The notes beneath the pieces were generated by a model. That model saw nothing but the letters and a program-made list of their open reading frames with translations, was not told where the DNA came from and did no database searches. Below, in pieces: positions 18,146 to 27,371 of a stretch of DNA of 64,000 nt. Within the stretch, counting starts at the first letter, position 1. Every line of letters begins with the position of its first letter. Origin of the DNA: Silvibacterium dinghuense (GTDB taxonomy: Bacteria; Acidobacteriota; Terriglobia; Terriglobales; Acidobacteriaceae); the NCBI RefSeq assembly GCF_004123295.1, contig NZ_SDMK01000003.1:62001-126000 (forward strand), in the 5' to 3' direction. The position numbers and the translations under genes are program-made.

Positions 18146-19225
18146 CTACTCCGACTCTGTCAAGCGGTCAATAAACAACGGTAGGTTACTGCGCAAAATG
18201 ATATGAGGCGCGAAACGGTGCACCTTGAGAGGCTTCTCTCGGTTTGCAAGATGCCCAAGAAGCGCCTCAAAAGCCATTTTGCCTTGAGCTTCCGGCCTCT
18301 GGTAAAGCGTCGCGAGCACTTGTCCGGATTCGAGAAGCGGCACCAGTTCCTGGAAGAGATCTGTAGCAACCACTTGTACTTTTCCCAGAAGCTTCAACTC
18401 TTCCAGAGCACGCAGCACGGGAAGACTGTTAGCCGTGCTGATATAGAGTGCATCGGGACGGTTCTTGCTCTTGAGAAGATTGGTACTTTGCCTGTATGCG
18501 TCTTCTGGCAGCTCATGAGATTCCACTACGGGCAGCAAAGTAAGGTGAGGTGCCAGCATGGCCAGCGTCGCTGCAAATCCACGAAGTTTTTCAGCATGAT
18601 CGAATGTCGCCAGTTCGCCGGTAATCGTCGCCACCCGGGAAGGTGTCTGCAGTCGATGCGACAGGAGTTCAGCCGCAAGCGCACCGCTCGTATAAGCATC
18701 AACGGTCACAGAAGAAACACGTCCGCTGTCCGGCGCATCGCTGGCTACGCAGATCATGGGTACTCCCTGCCCGACAATCTTTCTGATAACCGGGGCTAGC
18801 TCACGCGGACGGCCAGGCGTAAACAGGATACCGTCGTATTTCTTCGCAGCGGCACTCTCAAGCGCGGCCTGATCTCCGCAGCCAAGGCGAGGATAATCGA
18901 TAAAGTCCAGGGTCACCCGCATTCCTATCGCTTCATCGGCCGCCGCTTGAATACCGCTGCGCAGCGGATCGAAAAAAGCAGCAATCTCACGCGGGAGTAC
19001 GGCGGCAATACGAATACTCCGATTGAGTTTCAGAGAGCGTGCGGCGATATTCGGCTTGTAGCCGAGTTGTTCGGCCATTCGAAGCACACGCGCCTTCGTG
19101 CGCTCACTGACTCCGCTACGCCCATGCAGAGCACGGTCGACTGTGCCGATCGACGTGCCGAGTGCATCTGCAATGTCCTTGATACCGGCGGCCTTGCCGC
19201 TCTTTTTGTTCGTTGCCATAGGCAA
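18146..19225 (-). CDS. LacI-family transcriptional regulator
   Basis: Sugar-responsive repressor of 359 residues. The N-terminal HTH and hinge are clear (IKDIADALGTSIGTVDRALHGRSGVSERTKARVLRMAEQLGY), followed by a periplasmic-binding-protein-like sensor with LVRSG-type subdomains (FFDPLRSGIQAAADEA, DGILFTPGRP, VTVDAYTSGALAAELL). It is encoded convergently with GH97 and divergently from GH36. An AACGTACACG motif lies in the 160-bp divergent gap and recurs at the other promoters of the locus, so this protein is the obvious candidate to bind it. The effector is probably galactose, mannose or a galactomanno-oligosaccharide. Confidence 0.92.
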   Translation of the reverse strand: MPMATNKKSGKAAGIKDIADALGTSIGTVDRALHGRSGVSERTKARVLRMAEQLGYKPNIAARSLKLNRSIRIAAVLPREIAAFFDPLRSGIQAAADEAIGMRVTLDFIDYPRLGCGDQAALESAAAKKYDGILFTPGRPRELAPVIRKIVGQGVPMICVASDAPDSGRVSSVTVDAYTSGALAAELLSHRLQTPSRVATITGELATFDHAEKLRGFAATLAMLAPHLTLLPVVESHELPEDAYRQSTNLLKSKNRPDALYISTANSLPVLRALEELKLLGKVQVVATDLFQELVPLLESGQVLATLYQRPEAQGKMAFEALLGHLANREKPLKVHRFAPHIILRSNLPLFIDRLTESE

Positions 19226-19330
19226 AAATGCTTCTCTTCTCGCCTTTCAGTCTCGCACATGGATGATTGCGCGATACCTGCGAGAAATGATTTTGACAGG
19301 CAAAGAGTGAGATAGGTACCGTGGAAAATA

Positions 19331-19346
19331 ACGGTAACGTACACGG
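19331..19346 (+). promoter_or_regulatory. LacI-type operator upstream of GH36
   Basis: ACGGTAACGTACACGG contains the exact 10-mer at 19336-19345, 40 bp before the GH36 start and 110 bp from the LacI start. It could control both divergent genes. The preceding TAACGG is identical to that at 26744-26760. Confidence 0.65.
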
Positions 19347-19385
19347 AACACTGCTGCAAGCTTCACCGTTTTCAGGGGTATATCC

Positions 19386-21656
19386 ATGCAGGAAAGGAAA
19401 CTGATCTTGAAGACCATCTGGCATTCTGCGATCTGCCTTGCGTTCGCTTCATCCATCGTCATCACGCCCCGCTTTTCATTAGCAGAACCCGTTTCTGGAG
19501 CTTCAAAAGCCGCGCAGATCAGGATCGATGACAGCGCACATACCTTCCGCCTGGATGCGGGTGACACTACCTATGCCTTCGGAGTGAATCAGGCAGGTGC
19601 CCTGCAGACACTCTACTGGGGCAAGCGATTGCGCCCCGCAGACCCGATCCCCGCAGCGAAGGCTGACAATGGAACCTCCTCTTTCGATCCACCGGTGAAC
19701 GCTACACCGCAGGAGTTTGTGGGGTGGGGCGGCGGCTTATCCATCGTGCCGGATCTGAAGATCACCTTCCCTGACGGCAATCGCGACTTGGTACTTAAAT
19801 ATGTGGATCACAAGATCGACGGAAATCAGCTCACGATCACGCTCAAAGATATCCGCCGTGATGTGTTTGTCCATCTCCTGTACAAGGCCGATGGAGAAAC
19901 CGGCATCATTGCGCGTTCGGCACGCATTGAAAACCATACCTCACAGGCTCTGACGATTGAGCAGGTCTTTGCTGCGACCTGGAACCTGCCCGCAAGTGAC
20001 GACTATCGGCTCACCTATCTGACGGGCCGGTGGGCCGACGAATGGAACCTGCAACAGCAGGCACTTCGTCCCGGCAAGGTAGTCCTTGAGAGCCGCAAAG
20101 GATCGACCGGGGATGAAGTAAATCCATGGTTCGCCATCGAACGCGGCCAGCAGCCGGATCAGGAGACAGGCGATGTGTGGTTTGGCGCTCTGGGCTGGAG
20201 CGGTTCATGGCAAATCAATATCGAGGAGGATTGGCAGGAGCGGCCACGCATCACGGGTGGCTACACGCCCTTCGACTTCTCTTATCTCCTGGCTCCTGGC
20301 CAATCGATGGAAACGCCGACATTCTACGGCGGCTACTCTCACACCGGCATCGGTGGAGCTTCGCGCCTGCTGCATCGCTTCGAACTTGGCAGCATGGTTC
20401 CGCAAGCTCCGCATCCGCGCGTAAGACCTGTTCTCTACAACTCGTGGGAAGCGACCGGCTTTGATGTCAACGAAGCAGGCCAGGAGGCTCTCGCTGAAAA
20501 GGCCGCCAGCATTGGCGTTGAGCGGTTCGTAATGGACGATGGCTGGTTCGGTGAACGAAAAGACGATCATGCAGGCCTGGGAGACTGGTTTGTAAATCCG
20601 CAGAAGTTTCCTCATGGCTTAAAGCCTCTGATCGATAAGGTCCACTCGCTTGGCATGGACTTCGGACTGTGGGTGGAACCGGAGATGGTCAACCCAGATA
20701 GCGAGCTCTACCGCAACCATCCGGACTGGGTGCTGAACTTTACCGACCGCCCACGCAGTGAAGGCCGCAACCAGCTCGTGCTGAACCTGGCAAGACCGGA
20801 TGTGCGCGCTTATGTCTTCGGCTTCCTGGATAAACTTCTGACCGAAAACGATATCGCCTTTCTCAAGTGGGACTATAACCGCAACTGGTCTGAGCCAGGC
20901 TGGCCATCAGCGCCGCTCCCTGAGCAGAAAGAGGTGTACGTCAAATATGTGGAGAACTTATACAGCATCCTGGCGGAGTTGCGGCAGAAGCATCCCGGGG
21001 TGGAGATAGAAACCTGCTCTGGCGGTGGTGCCCGCGTCGACCTCGGCATTCTCCGCTTTACCGATGAGGCCTGGCCGTCCGATAACACAGACCCATTCGA
21101 TCGCCTGAGCATCCAGGATGGCTTCACTTATGCATACGCCCCCGGTCTGATGATGGCCTGGGTCACCGACTCGCCAAACTGGATGAACAATCGCTCTACC
21201 TCACTTGAGTATCGCTTTCTCTCTTCCATGCAGGGGAGCCTTGGCATTGGCGCCAATCTGAATAAGTGGAATGCCGAAGACTTTACCATCGCGAAGCATC
21301 TCATCGACCAATACAAGGCCATTCGGGAGACCGTGCAGCAGGGCTCTCTTTACCGTCTCATGTCTCCGGAGAATGGTGAGTATTCCGCTACTGAATCCGT
21401 GGCGCAAGATCAGCATGAGGCTGCGGTATTCGCATTTCTCCACTCAAGCTCAAAGGGCAAGCCATTTCCCCGCTTGCTCCTGAGGGGACTCGACCCGGAT
21501 GCAACTTACAGTATCCACGCGGAAGATGGCAGCTTGGCCGATGGAACAGTCGAGCGCGCCAGCGGGGACTACTGGATGCAGCACGGAGTGAGCGTGTCGT
21601 TGCGGGGAGATTTCCAGGCTGCGCTGTTCACACTGCAGAGAGAACCAGGCCAGTAG
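19386..21656 (+). CDS. GH36 alpha-galactosidase, exported
   Basis: Retaining alpha-galactosidase of 756 residues that removes terminal alpha-1,6-galactose, as in galactomannan or raffinose-type sugars. The signal peptide spans about residues 1-36. An N-terminal beta-supersandwich (19-330) is followed by the TIM barrel: DDGWFGERKDD, FGLWVEPEMVNPDSELYR, nucleophile D496 in FLKWDYNRNW, and CSGGGARVDLGILR with acid/base D566 in SDNTD. A C-terminal beta domain ends the protein. It is the most confidently assigned activity in the locus. A LacI-type operator lies 40 bp upstream. A 13-bp-stem terminator shared with the convergent MFS gene follows. Confidence 0.93.
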   Translation: MQERKLILKTIWHSAICLAFASSIVITPRFSLAEPVSGASKAAQIRIDDSAHTFRLDAGDTTYAFGVNQAGALQTLYWGKRLRPADPIPAAKADNGTSSFDPPVNATPQEFVGWGGGLSIVPDLKITFPDGNRDLVLKYVDHKIDGNQLTITLKDIRRDVFVHLLYKADGETGIIARSARIENHTSQALTIEQVFAATWNLPASDDYRLTYLTGRWADEWNLQQQALRPGKVVLESRKGSTGDEVNPWFAIERGQQPDQETGDVWFGALGWSGSWQINIEEDWQERPRITGGYTPFDFSYLLAPGQSMETPTFYGGYSHTGIGGASRLLHRFELGSMVPQAPHPRVRPVLYNSWEATGFDVNEAGQEALAEKAASIGVERFVMDDGWFGERKDDHAGLGDWFVNPQKFPHGLKPLIDKVHSLGMDFGLWVEPEMVNPDSELYRNHPDWVLNFTDRPRSEGRNQLVLNLARPDVRAYVFGFLDKLLTENDIAFLKWDYNRNWSEPGWPSAPLPEQKEVYVKYVENLYSILAELRQKHPGVEIETCSGGGARVDLGILRFTDEAWPSDNTDPFDRLSIQDGFTYAYAPGLMMAWVTDSPNWMNNRSTSLEYRFLSSMQGSLGIGANLNKWNAEDFTIAKHLIDQYKAIRETVQQGSLYRLMSPENGEYSATESVAQDQHEAAVFAFLHSSSKGKPFPRLLLRGLDPDATYSIHAEDGSLADGTVERASGDYWMQHGVSVSLRGDFQAALFTLQREPGQ

Positions 21657-21668
21657 AACTTATAGTAA

Positions 21669-21713
21669 GAAATCGAGGCTCGATCACGATCGAGTGGCTT
21701 GAGCCTCGATTTC
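21669..21713. terminator. Bidirectional terminator between GH36 and MFS genes
   Basis: GAAATCGAGGCTC (21669-21681) pairs with GAGCCTCGATTTC (21701-21713). The hairpin lies between convergent genes, overlaps the last codons of the transporter and can serve both strands. Confidence 0.75.
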
Positions 21714-23117
21714 CTCTAAAGAGTGGCCCTTCGTCTCCGGCACCACGAGAGCAACAAAGATCGCTCCCGAAAGACAGATGGCCCCATAAGTAAAGAAGCT
21801 CCCGGAGCTTCCCATCCAGCGCTGCATGAACGGAAAAGAGTAGGTTAAGGCAAATGAAGAGATCCACAGCGCGCAGACCGCGGCAGAGACCCCAAGCGAT
21901 CGCACACGGTTTGGAAATATCTCGGAGATGAGTACCCAGGTCAACGGAGCCAATGTCATGGCATAACAGGCAATAGCGCCAAGGGTCAGCACCAGCACGG
22001 GAGCTCCGCGCCATCCGGCGCGATATGCAACACCCGCGAGGATGTGCGAGATCCCAATGCCGAGACAGCCGAACAGCATCAGCGGTCTCCGCCCCAGTCG
22101 ATCGACGAACATCATGGCCAGAACGGTAAAGATCAGGTTGATCGTGCCCGTGATCACGATATCGAGAAAGATCTGATTCGCTCCAAGACCGGCAGAGCGA
22201 TAGACCTCTTCGGCATAGTTGAAGAGGATATTGATGCCGCTCCACTGCTGGAGTACTGCCAGCACAACACCAATCAGCAGAAATCTACGGATTCCGCCTT
22301 GTAGCAGGCCGCTCCAGTGAGCAGTCTTGTTCCGCTCGGAGTGCAAGGAACTGCGGATGGCATCCCGCTCAAGCTCTGCGTATTGTCTGGTCCCGCTGAT
22401 TCTCTCAAGAATCTCTGCGGCTTTCTTTTCCTGCCCCCGAGCCATGAGCCAGCGAGGACTTTCTGGAAGCCCCAATGAGGCGAGAAGAAAGATGACAGCA
22501 GGCAGAGCAACGGCTGTGAACATCCAGCGCCATCCATACAGAACATTCCATGACGCCAGCAATGCCTCTCGTGATGCTGTCTCTGGAACCGGTTTGGCGA
22601 TCAGCCAATTTGCGATCTGCGCAAGCAGAATACCCACAACCACCGCGAACTGGTTGAGACTCACAAGGCGGCCACGATGTGCCGCTGGACTGACTTCCGC
22701 AATGTAAAGAGGAGAGATGTTAGAACTGAGGCCAATCGCGATGCCTCCCGCGATACGCCAGAGGACAAAAGAGGAGAACGAAAATGCCCATCCTGTCAGG
22801 ATCGAAGACACTGCGAAAAGAATTGCGGATGCCAAAAGCACCGGTTTGCGCCCAAAGCGCGCGCCCAATGGCCCTGCGATCAAAGAGCCGAAGAAGCATC
22901 CGACCAGTGCGCAGCTGTTCGCCCATCCAATCGCTGCAGCACTGCCGAGGTGAAAGTAAACCTCAAAAAAGTGGCGAGCGCCTCCGATCACAACCCAGTC
23001 GTAGCCGAACAGCAATCCGCCGAGGGCCGCGACAATCGCGATCCTCCACGCATAGCCGGTAACGCTTGCGGTGGAAGAATGAGACGCGTCACCTTGAGAA
23101 AGACTCGAAATATGCAC
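21684..23117 (-). CDS. MFS sugar porter-family transporter
   Basis: Inner-membrane sugar/proton symporter of 477 residues with 12 predicted helices. Sugar-porter signatures are visible: GGLLFGYDWVVIGG in helix 1, GARFGRKPVLL after helix 2, RIAGGIAIGLSSNISPLYIAEVSP, LPESPRWLMARG in the central loop, DRLGRRPLMLFG after helix 8 and VPETKGHSLEEIE at the end. It starts 15 bp after the DUF5107-TPR gene stops, so the two are co-transcribed from the promoter near 26.5 kb that carries two LacI-type motifs. It most likely brings the released monosaccharide (galactose or mannose) into the cytoplasm. Confidence 0.92.
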   Translation of the reverse strand: MHISSLSQGDASHSSTASVTGYAWRIAIVAALGGLLFGYDWVVIGGARHFFEVYFHLGSAAAIGWANSCALVGCFFGSLIAGPLGARFGRKPVLLASAILFAVSSILTGWAFSFSSFVLWRIAGGIAIGLSSNISPLYIAEVSPAAHRGRLVSLNQFAVVVGILLAQIANWLIAKPVPETASREALLASWNVLYGWRWMFTAVALPAVIFLLASLGLPESPRWLMARGQEKKAAEILERISGTRQYAELERDAIRSSLHSERNKTAHWSGLLQGGIRRFLLIGVVLAVLQQWSGINILFNYAEEVYRSAGLGANQIFLDIVITGTINLIFTVLAMMFVDRLGRRPLMLFGCLGIGISHILAGVAYRAGWRGAPVLVLTLGAIACYAMTLAPLTWVLISEIFPNRVRSLGVSAAVCALWISSFALTYSFPFMQRWMGSSGSFFTYGAICLSGAIFVALVVPETKGHSLEEIEAQATRS

Positions 23118-23132
23118 GAGACGAGATCCCCT

Positions 23133-26100
23133 TTAACGGCGCGCAATATGCTGCAGAAGATCCTGAGCCCCCGGGTGCGAGCGATCCAAGCGCCGCACTT
23201 CCTCGAGTGCCGCACCAGCTTCTGCTTCCCGGCCAAGACCGGAGAGTGCCTGCGCGGTCAGTAACAGAGCGGTGATATGTTGCCGCTTCTGCAGATCCTC
23301 ATCAAAGAGGAGAAGAGTGGGCAGCGAGGTCGCAAAGTAATCGATCTTTGCCTGATCCTGATCGAGCGCCGTCGCATACTGCAGAATGCTCTCGAAGGCA
23401 GAGATCGCCTCCTGCTCGCGGCCCAGCCGGCGCATGGCCATCGCGCTCCAATAGGTCATTTCAGATACGGGTCTCACCTGCATCTGCTGAAAGTCGCCCC
23501 GCTGCCGCTCAGCTCGCTGCCAGTGATGCATTGCTCGTGCGTTGTCACCGTTGGCAGCAAACGCCTCTCCCAGCCAGAACTCGATGTTGCTGCTGTTCGC
23601 CAGAAGGTGCCGTGCTTCATTAAGGCTTTTCGGCGGCTTGTCGGCTGACTCGAAACAGCGAATAGCCGCCTGAGCATCGCCTGCCTGCAGCAGAGATCGG
23701 CCAAGGAGAAGTTGAGCCCGGACATACTCTCCAAGAACCATCCCCTCACCACCCTCCCAAGGCTGAAATTGCCTAGAGAGTAGTAATGCAAGAGCATCAG
23801 CCGGTCTGCCGACTTGGTTGTATAAGGCCGCCAGCTCGACGGAAAGATCATCCCGCTGCGCTACCAGAGTTCCATAAGCTTCAAGCGTGGCGAGACGCTC
23901 ATCGGGATCATCTCCGAGCCTCTTCCGCAGCTGATCTTCTTCGTACAAAATCCGTGCATCATCGGGATCTGCAATCCGAGCCTGCCGAAACGCCTTTCGC
24001 GCTTTCTCTGCATCACGCTCTTCGTTGTAATAGCCGATTCCCAGATTCCGCCAGACAGTCGGAAGCGGAGGATCAAGTTCCGCAGCTCTTTCCCAGTGCA
24101 AGATCGCATCGCGATGCCGTCTGCGGTCGTAAAGAAAATTTCCCAGATAATACGAGGCTCGAGCGTCCGCTGGATTCGATTCGACAGCGAAAAGCAGGAC
24201 CTTCATCTCCTCAAGCCTGCTTGGAAAGACATAGCGCGTATCGGCCGCTGCTGCCTGCCGGCCAACAATGCGGCTTTGCTCCGGATCGCCCTTGAGAGCG
24301 AGGATAGAGGAGCGCGTATAAAGCTCCATCGCGCTTATCCCTGCACCAATCGCCCGCTCTGCTTCATCCAGCAGGCCCGCGCGAATACAGTCGTACGCCA
24401 GATCAAGACGCTTGCCCGCGTCCGACGGGATCGCACCCGATTTGAGAAAACGGCTCCAGACATCGAGCGGGTCGATGGATAGAAGCTCGTCAAGCTCCTT
24501 CTCCGCCTGCTCTGAACTTCCTATGCGTCGAAGTACCTCGATCCGCAGGTTTCGGGCATTTGAGTTAGTGCCATCGGCAAGAAGCGATCGCTGAAGATGA
24601 TCGAGCGCAACCCGGAACTGCACCCTGCGCACATCGATCTCCGCAAGCCGATGGAATGCCGGCCCGCGCCATGCTGCCGACCACGTCGCCTTGTAAAAAG
24701 CGTCGTAGGCCTCATCAGGCCGATCCTGGAGGATCAGGACCAGCCCCAAATTGTAGTAGGGCTCACTGTCGTATGGATTGGGGTTTCTAAAAGTCAGCCT
24801 CGAAATGGCTTTTCTGAAATGCTCTTCCGCAATCACGACTTCGCCTTTACGGAGATGCGCGCGCCCTACTGCATTGTTTGTCCGGCTGTCTCCCGGATCT
24901 CGCCGCAGTGCTTCCCGCCAATATATTTCTGGCGAACGAGTCGCATGTCGATACTGCTCGAGATGCAACCCAGTCAGGAAAAGCTCGTCAACAGTAGGCA
25001 CATCCTCAGGCAATGGCGGCTCGGTCGCCTCCACAGGCGCCGCAGCCGGGGTCATCTCCGAGGGAGTGTAGCGCAGCACAGTCTCCCCCTCCGAGATGAC
25101 CTCAAGCATCCAGTCTTCGATCGTGCCGACAAGCGGAAGTTCGATCGTAGTTGCATTCTCTGGATGCAGGGCACCGATCCAGGTCAGTGGCTCTCGCCCT
25201 TCCGAAGTGATTCTCAGCGTGGCATCGGTCATCGCACGCGTCGCCAGAAGATGAATCTTGGTACTGTCTTCTTCACGCTCGAGACGAATCGCAACATCCA
25301 AGGTCGCCTTATCGGGAATGCCGATGGCGCGAATTGGATACCAGAACTGGCTGAAAGTCTTCGTCTCTCCAGGAGCGAGAAACGAAAAATCCGGCTGGTT
25401 ATCCGTATAAACGCCGGCCATCAGTTCGATGTATGGCCCATCGTTGTCTGTGAGGCTGCGGTCCCAGGCATAACCAAACTCGTGGTTCCCCCACGTCCAC
25501 TGCTTCTTTCCTGGGGCAATATGATGATTGGCGATGTGAATAACGCCTGCATGGGCTGCGTGGTCATAGCCGCCGAAGAAATCTTCCCGCGTGTTCACGA
25601 TCATGTAGCTCGTCGGAACCGGGATGTTGGAATACCAGCTCAGATCATTTGGCGGATAAGATCCATCAGGCACAAATTGGCTGGGCAGCTCTTCTGCGGG
25701 CACGCCGCTGATCGCCCGCTCACCATACGGGATGCCGTAATAACTTCCCAGGCTGCGTGGAAACTCCGTGACAGCGCGCTTCGCGTGATCGGCAACAAAG
25801 CGAACATCGCTCGGGAAAAAAGACTGATAGTGCTCATGAACCCGCGTCGCAACATTGGCCCACCATAGAAACGTCTGCGTATCGAGGGTGCGGTTGAAGA
25901 GACGAGCCTTCAATTCCAGAAAGGCGCACCCCGGACGCAGACATACGCCATGCATGCCCTTCATCCGCGACAGCGGATCATGATCGCTGCACCACACCGT
26001 TACCGATCCATCGTCAGCGCGTTCGATCGAAATCTCGACGGGCATGAAAGTAGCCGGCCGATGATGCTGTGGCCAGTTGAATTCCACTCCGCCGGAGATC

Positions 26101-26489
26101 CATGGACCGGCCAGCCCCACGAGCGCCGGCTTAATGACATTCTGGCGATAAAAAAAGTCGTAGCCATTGATCTTGTCATATCCCACGTGGATTCTTCCGC
26201 CGATCTCAGGCAGAATCATCAGCCGCAGGTATTCGTTTTCAAGATGTACAGCCTGCCATGTATGCTCCGAGGGCTCGGTCGAAATCCGATCAATGACTGC
26301 GAGAGGATAAACCTTGCCGCTGCTGCCCTGGTAGACACGCTTCTCCAGGAACAAAGGATTGGGATCTGGATCGGCCGGCATGTATGTCTTCATGACCACC
26401 GGCTGTTGCCACACCTTTACGGGGGCAGTCTCGGAGGCAGGAGCTTCGGGCAGTACGAGAGTCGGATCAGCCGATACGGGTGAATTCAT
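23133..26489 (-). CDS. DUF5107 domain protein with C-terminal TPR array
   Basis: A 1118-residue protein of unknown activity. The N-terminal 40-400 residues match the DUF5107 type: VWQQPVVMKTYMPADPDPNP, EIGGRIHVGYDKINGYDFFYRQNVIKPALVG, and the later FFGGYDHAAHAGVIHIANHH, a galactose-mutarotase-like beta-supersandwich. From about 520 onward there are many tetratricopeptide repeats (for example DSRTNNAVGRAHLRKGEVVIAEEHFRKAI, PTVWRNLGIGYYNEERDAEKARKAFRQA). No signal peptide is seen, so it is probably cytoplasmic. The frame opens with TTG at 26504; ATG 26489 is used. It is the first gene of the operon with the sugar porter. Such proteins recur in sugar loci and may bind or hydrolyse sugars. Confidence 0.85.
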   Translation of the reverse strand: MNSPVSADPTLVLPEAPASETAPVKVWQQPVVMKTYMPADPDPNPLFLEKRVYQGSSGKVYPLAVIDRISTEPSEHTWQAVHLENEYLRLMILPEIGGRIHVGYDKINGYDFFYRQNVIKPALVGLAGPWISGGVEFNWPQHHRPATFMPVEISIERADDGSVTVWCSDHDPLSRMKGMHGVCLRPGCAFLELKARLFNRTLDTQTFLWWANVATRVHEHYQSFFPSDVRFVADHAKRAVTEFPRSLGSYYGIPYGERAISGVPAEELPSQFVPDGSYPPNDLSWYSNIPVPTSYMIVNTREDFFGGYDHAAHAGVIHIANHHIAPGKKQWTWGNHEFGYAWDRSLTDNDGPYIELMAGVYTDNQPDFSFLAPGETKTFSQFWYPIRAIGIPDKATLDVAIRLEREEDSTKIHLLATRAMTDATLRITSEGREPLTWIGALHPENATTIELPLVGTIEDWMLEVISEGETVLRYTPSEMTPAAAPVEATEPPLPEDVPTVDELFLTGLHLEQYRHATRSPEIYWREALRRDPGDSRTNNAVGRAHLRKGEVVIAEEHFRKAISRLTFRNPNPYDSEPYYNLGLVLILQDRPDEAYDAFYKATWSAAWRGPAFHRLAEIDVRRVQFRVALDHLQRSLLADGTNSNARNLRIEVLRRIGSSEQAEKELDELLSIDPLDVWSRFLKSGAIPSDAGKRLDLAYDCIRAGLLDEAERAIGAGISAMELYTRSSILALKGDPEQSRIVGRQAAAADTRYVFPSRLEEMKVLLFAVESNPADARASYYLGNFLYDRRRHRDAILHWERAAELDPPLPTVWRNLGIGYYNEERDAEKARKAFRQARIADPDDARILYEEDQLRKRLGDDPDERLATLEAYGTLVAQRDDLSVELAALYNQVGRPADALALLLSRQFQPWEGGEGMVLGEYVRAQLLLGRSLLQAGDAQAAIRCFESADKPPKSLNEARHLLANSSNIEFWLGEAFAANGDNARAMHHWQRAERQRGDFQQMQVRPVSEMTYWSAMAMRRLGREQEAISAFESILQYATALDQDQAKIDYFATSLPTLLLFDEDLQKRQHITALLLTAQALSGLGREAEAGAALEEVRRLDRSHPGAQDLLQHIARR

Positions 26490-26535
26490 AGTTTGCCTGA
26501 ACAAAAAGATTCGGATACATCCCAGCTTCTCTTTC

Positions 26536-26545
26536 CGTTTACGTT
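26536..26545 (-). promoter_or_regulatory. LacI-type motif near the operon start
   Basis: Minus strand AACGTAAACG, 9 of 10 identical to the locus motif, within GCGTTAACGTAAACGG. It lies 47 bp upstream of ATG 26489. Confidence 0.45.
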
Positions 26546-26743
26546 AACGCTACGAAAGTAAAAATGGCAACTGCTTTTTACCCTTCTAGCATGAGACAAG
26601 ACTCTTAACCCGTTACGACAGTGTTTACAGCTTTATCCGGATTGAGCATACAGCATGGGAATCCCTTCTGACTCAGCTCCCGCCGGCAAGCAGTGCAATA
26701 CCGCTTATCGCGATCAACAGTCGATGGACATGTTTATATTTTT

Positions 26744-26753
26744 CGTGTACGTT
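26744..26753 (-). promoter_or_regulatory. Distal LacI-type motif
   Basis: Minus strand AACGTACACG preceded by TAACGG, so TAACGGTAACGTACACG is identical to the GH36 site. It lies 255 bp upstream of ATG 26489. Confidence 0.55.
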
Positions 26754-26788
26754 ACCGTTAAAGCGACTCACCTCCTGCCCATCAAGCC

Positions 26789-27307
26789 CTAGATGGTTCG
26801 ATGCACCTGTTTGGATCGAAGATTGGAGCGGCGACGCGGCGAGCCAATCCCCCTGAGGATGACATCGATCCCAGCAAGAAAATCCACCCTGTCGTCGTGA
26901 TCGCGGATACGCTCGGCCACACTGCGCGCAAACGGATACTCCTCCGGATCAAGCTGCGACCACGCAGTCGGCACAGCCTCCAGGAAATCAGATCGATCCA
27001 GGTCCCGTACTCGAGCAAACTGTCCATTCGCAGCGTTCTGCCTGCTGACGCCAAGGATGTAACCCATTAAGGTGCCCACCGCGGCCCATCTATTCGCTGC
27101 CGGTCGATCACCGATCGGGATCGCCTCCCGGGCGTAACGTTGCTCGACGATGCGGCGCACCTCATGGCGCCATCGGGTGAAGGCGCCAATCTCGCAATGT
27201 ACGGATAGCGCCCAACTCTCAAAGGCCAGCGAGCGGATGCAGAAGCTCCTTTTCGGAGAAAACTCGCCGCAGAGTCTGCTTGATTTTTTCGCGGGCCATG
27301 AGTCCGC
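26789..27307 (-). pseudogene. Remnant of a TetR-family regulator (C-terminal domain only)
   Basis: The frame is open from 27307 to 26789. Its last 120 residues look like the C-terminal ligand domain of a TetR repressor (ANRWAAVGTLMGYILGV, then LDPEEYPFARSVAERI and FLAGIDVILRGI). The N-terminal HTH is missing: upstream residues are not TetR-like, a stop closes the frame at 27308-27310, and the only starts are internal GTG codons. A second frame over 27067-27330 does not supply the HTH. It is most likely a decayed gene. It lies between the distal LacI motif and the orphan permease, at the border of two functional blocks. Confidence 0.45.
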
Positions 27308-27371
27308 CTAGGAACACAGCCGCCTTTCACGCCTTCAATAGCTACGACCGGTCTTCGATCTGCGCGAAAAG

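Larger units (their letters stand above)
26490..26788. other. Promoter region of the DUF5107-MFS operon
   Basis: About 300 bases holding two LacI-type motifs, one near the operon start and one 240 bp away beside the TetR remnant. No gene is visible. The paired sites could support repression by looping. Confidence 0.5.

Noticed and set aside
24597-25868. 423-codon plus-strand frame inside the DUF5107-TPR gene
   Set aside because: Antisense of well-formed DUF5107/TPR coding sequence; Arg-rich and without motif.
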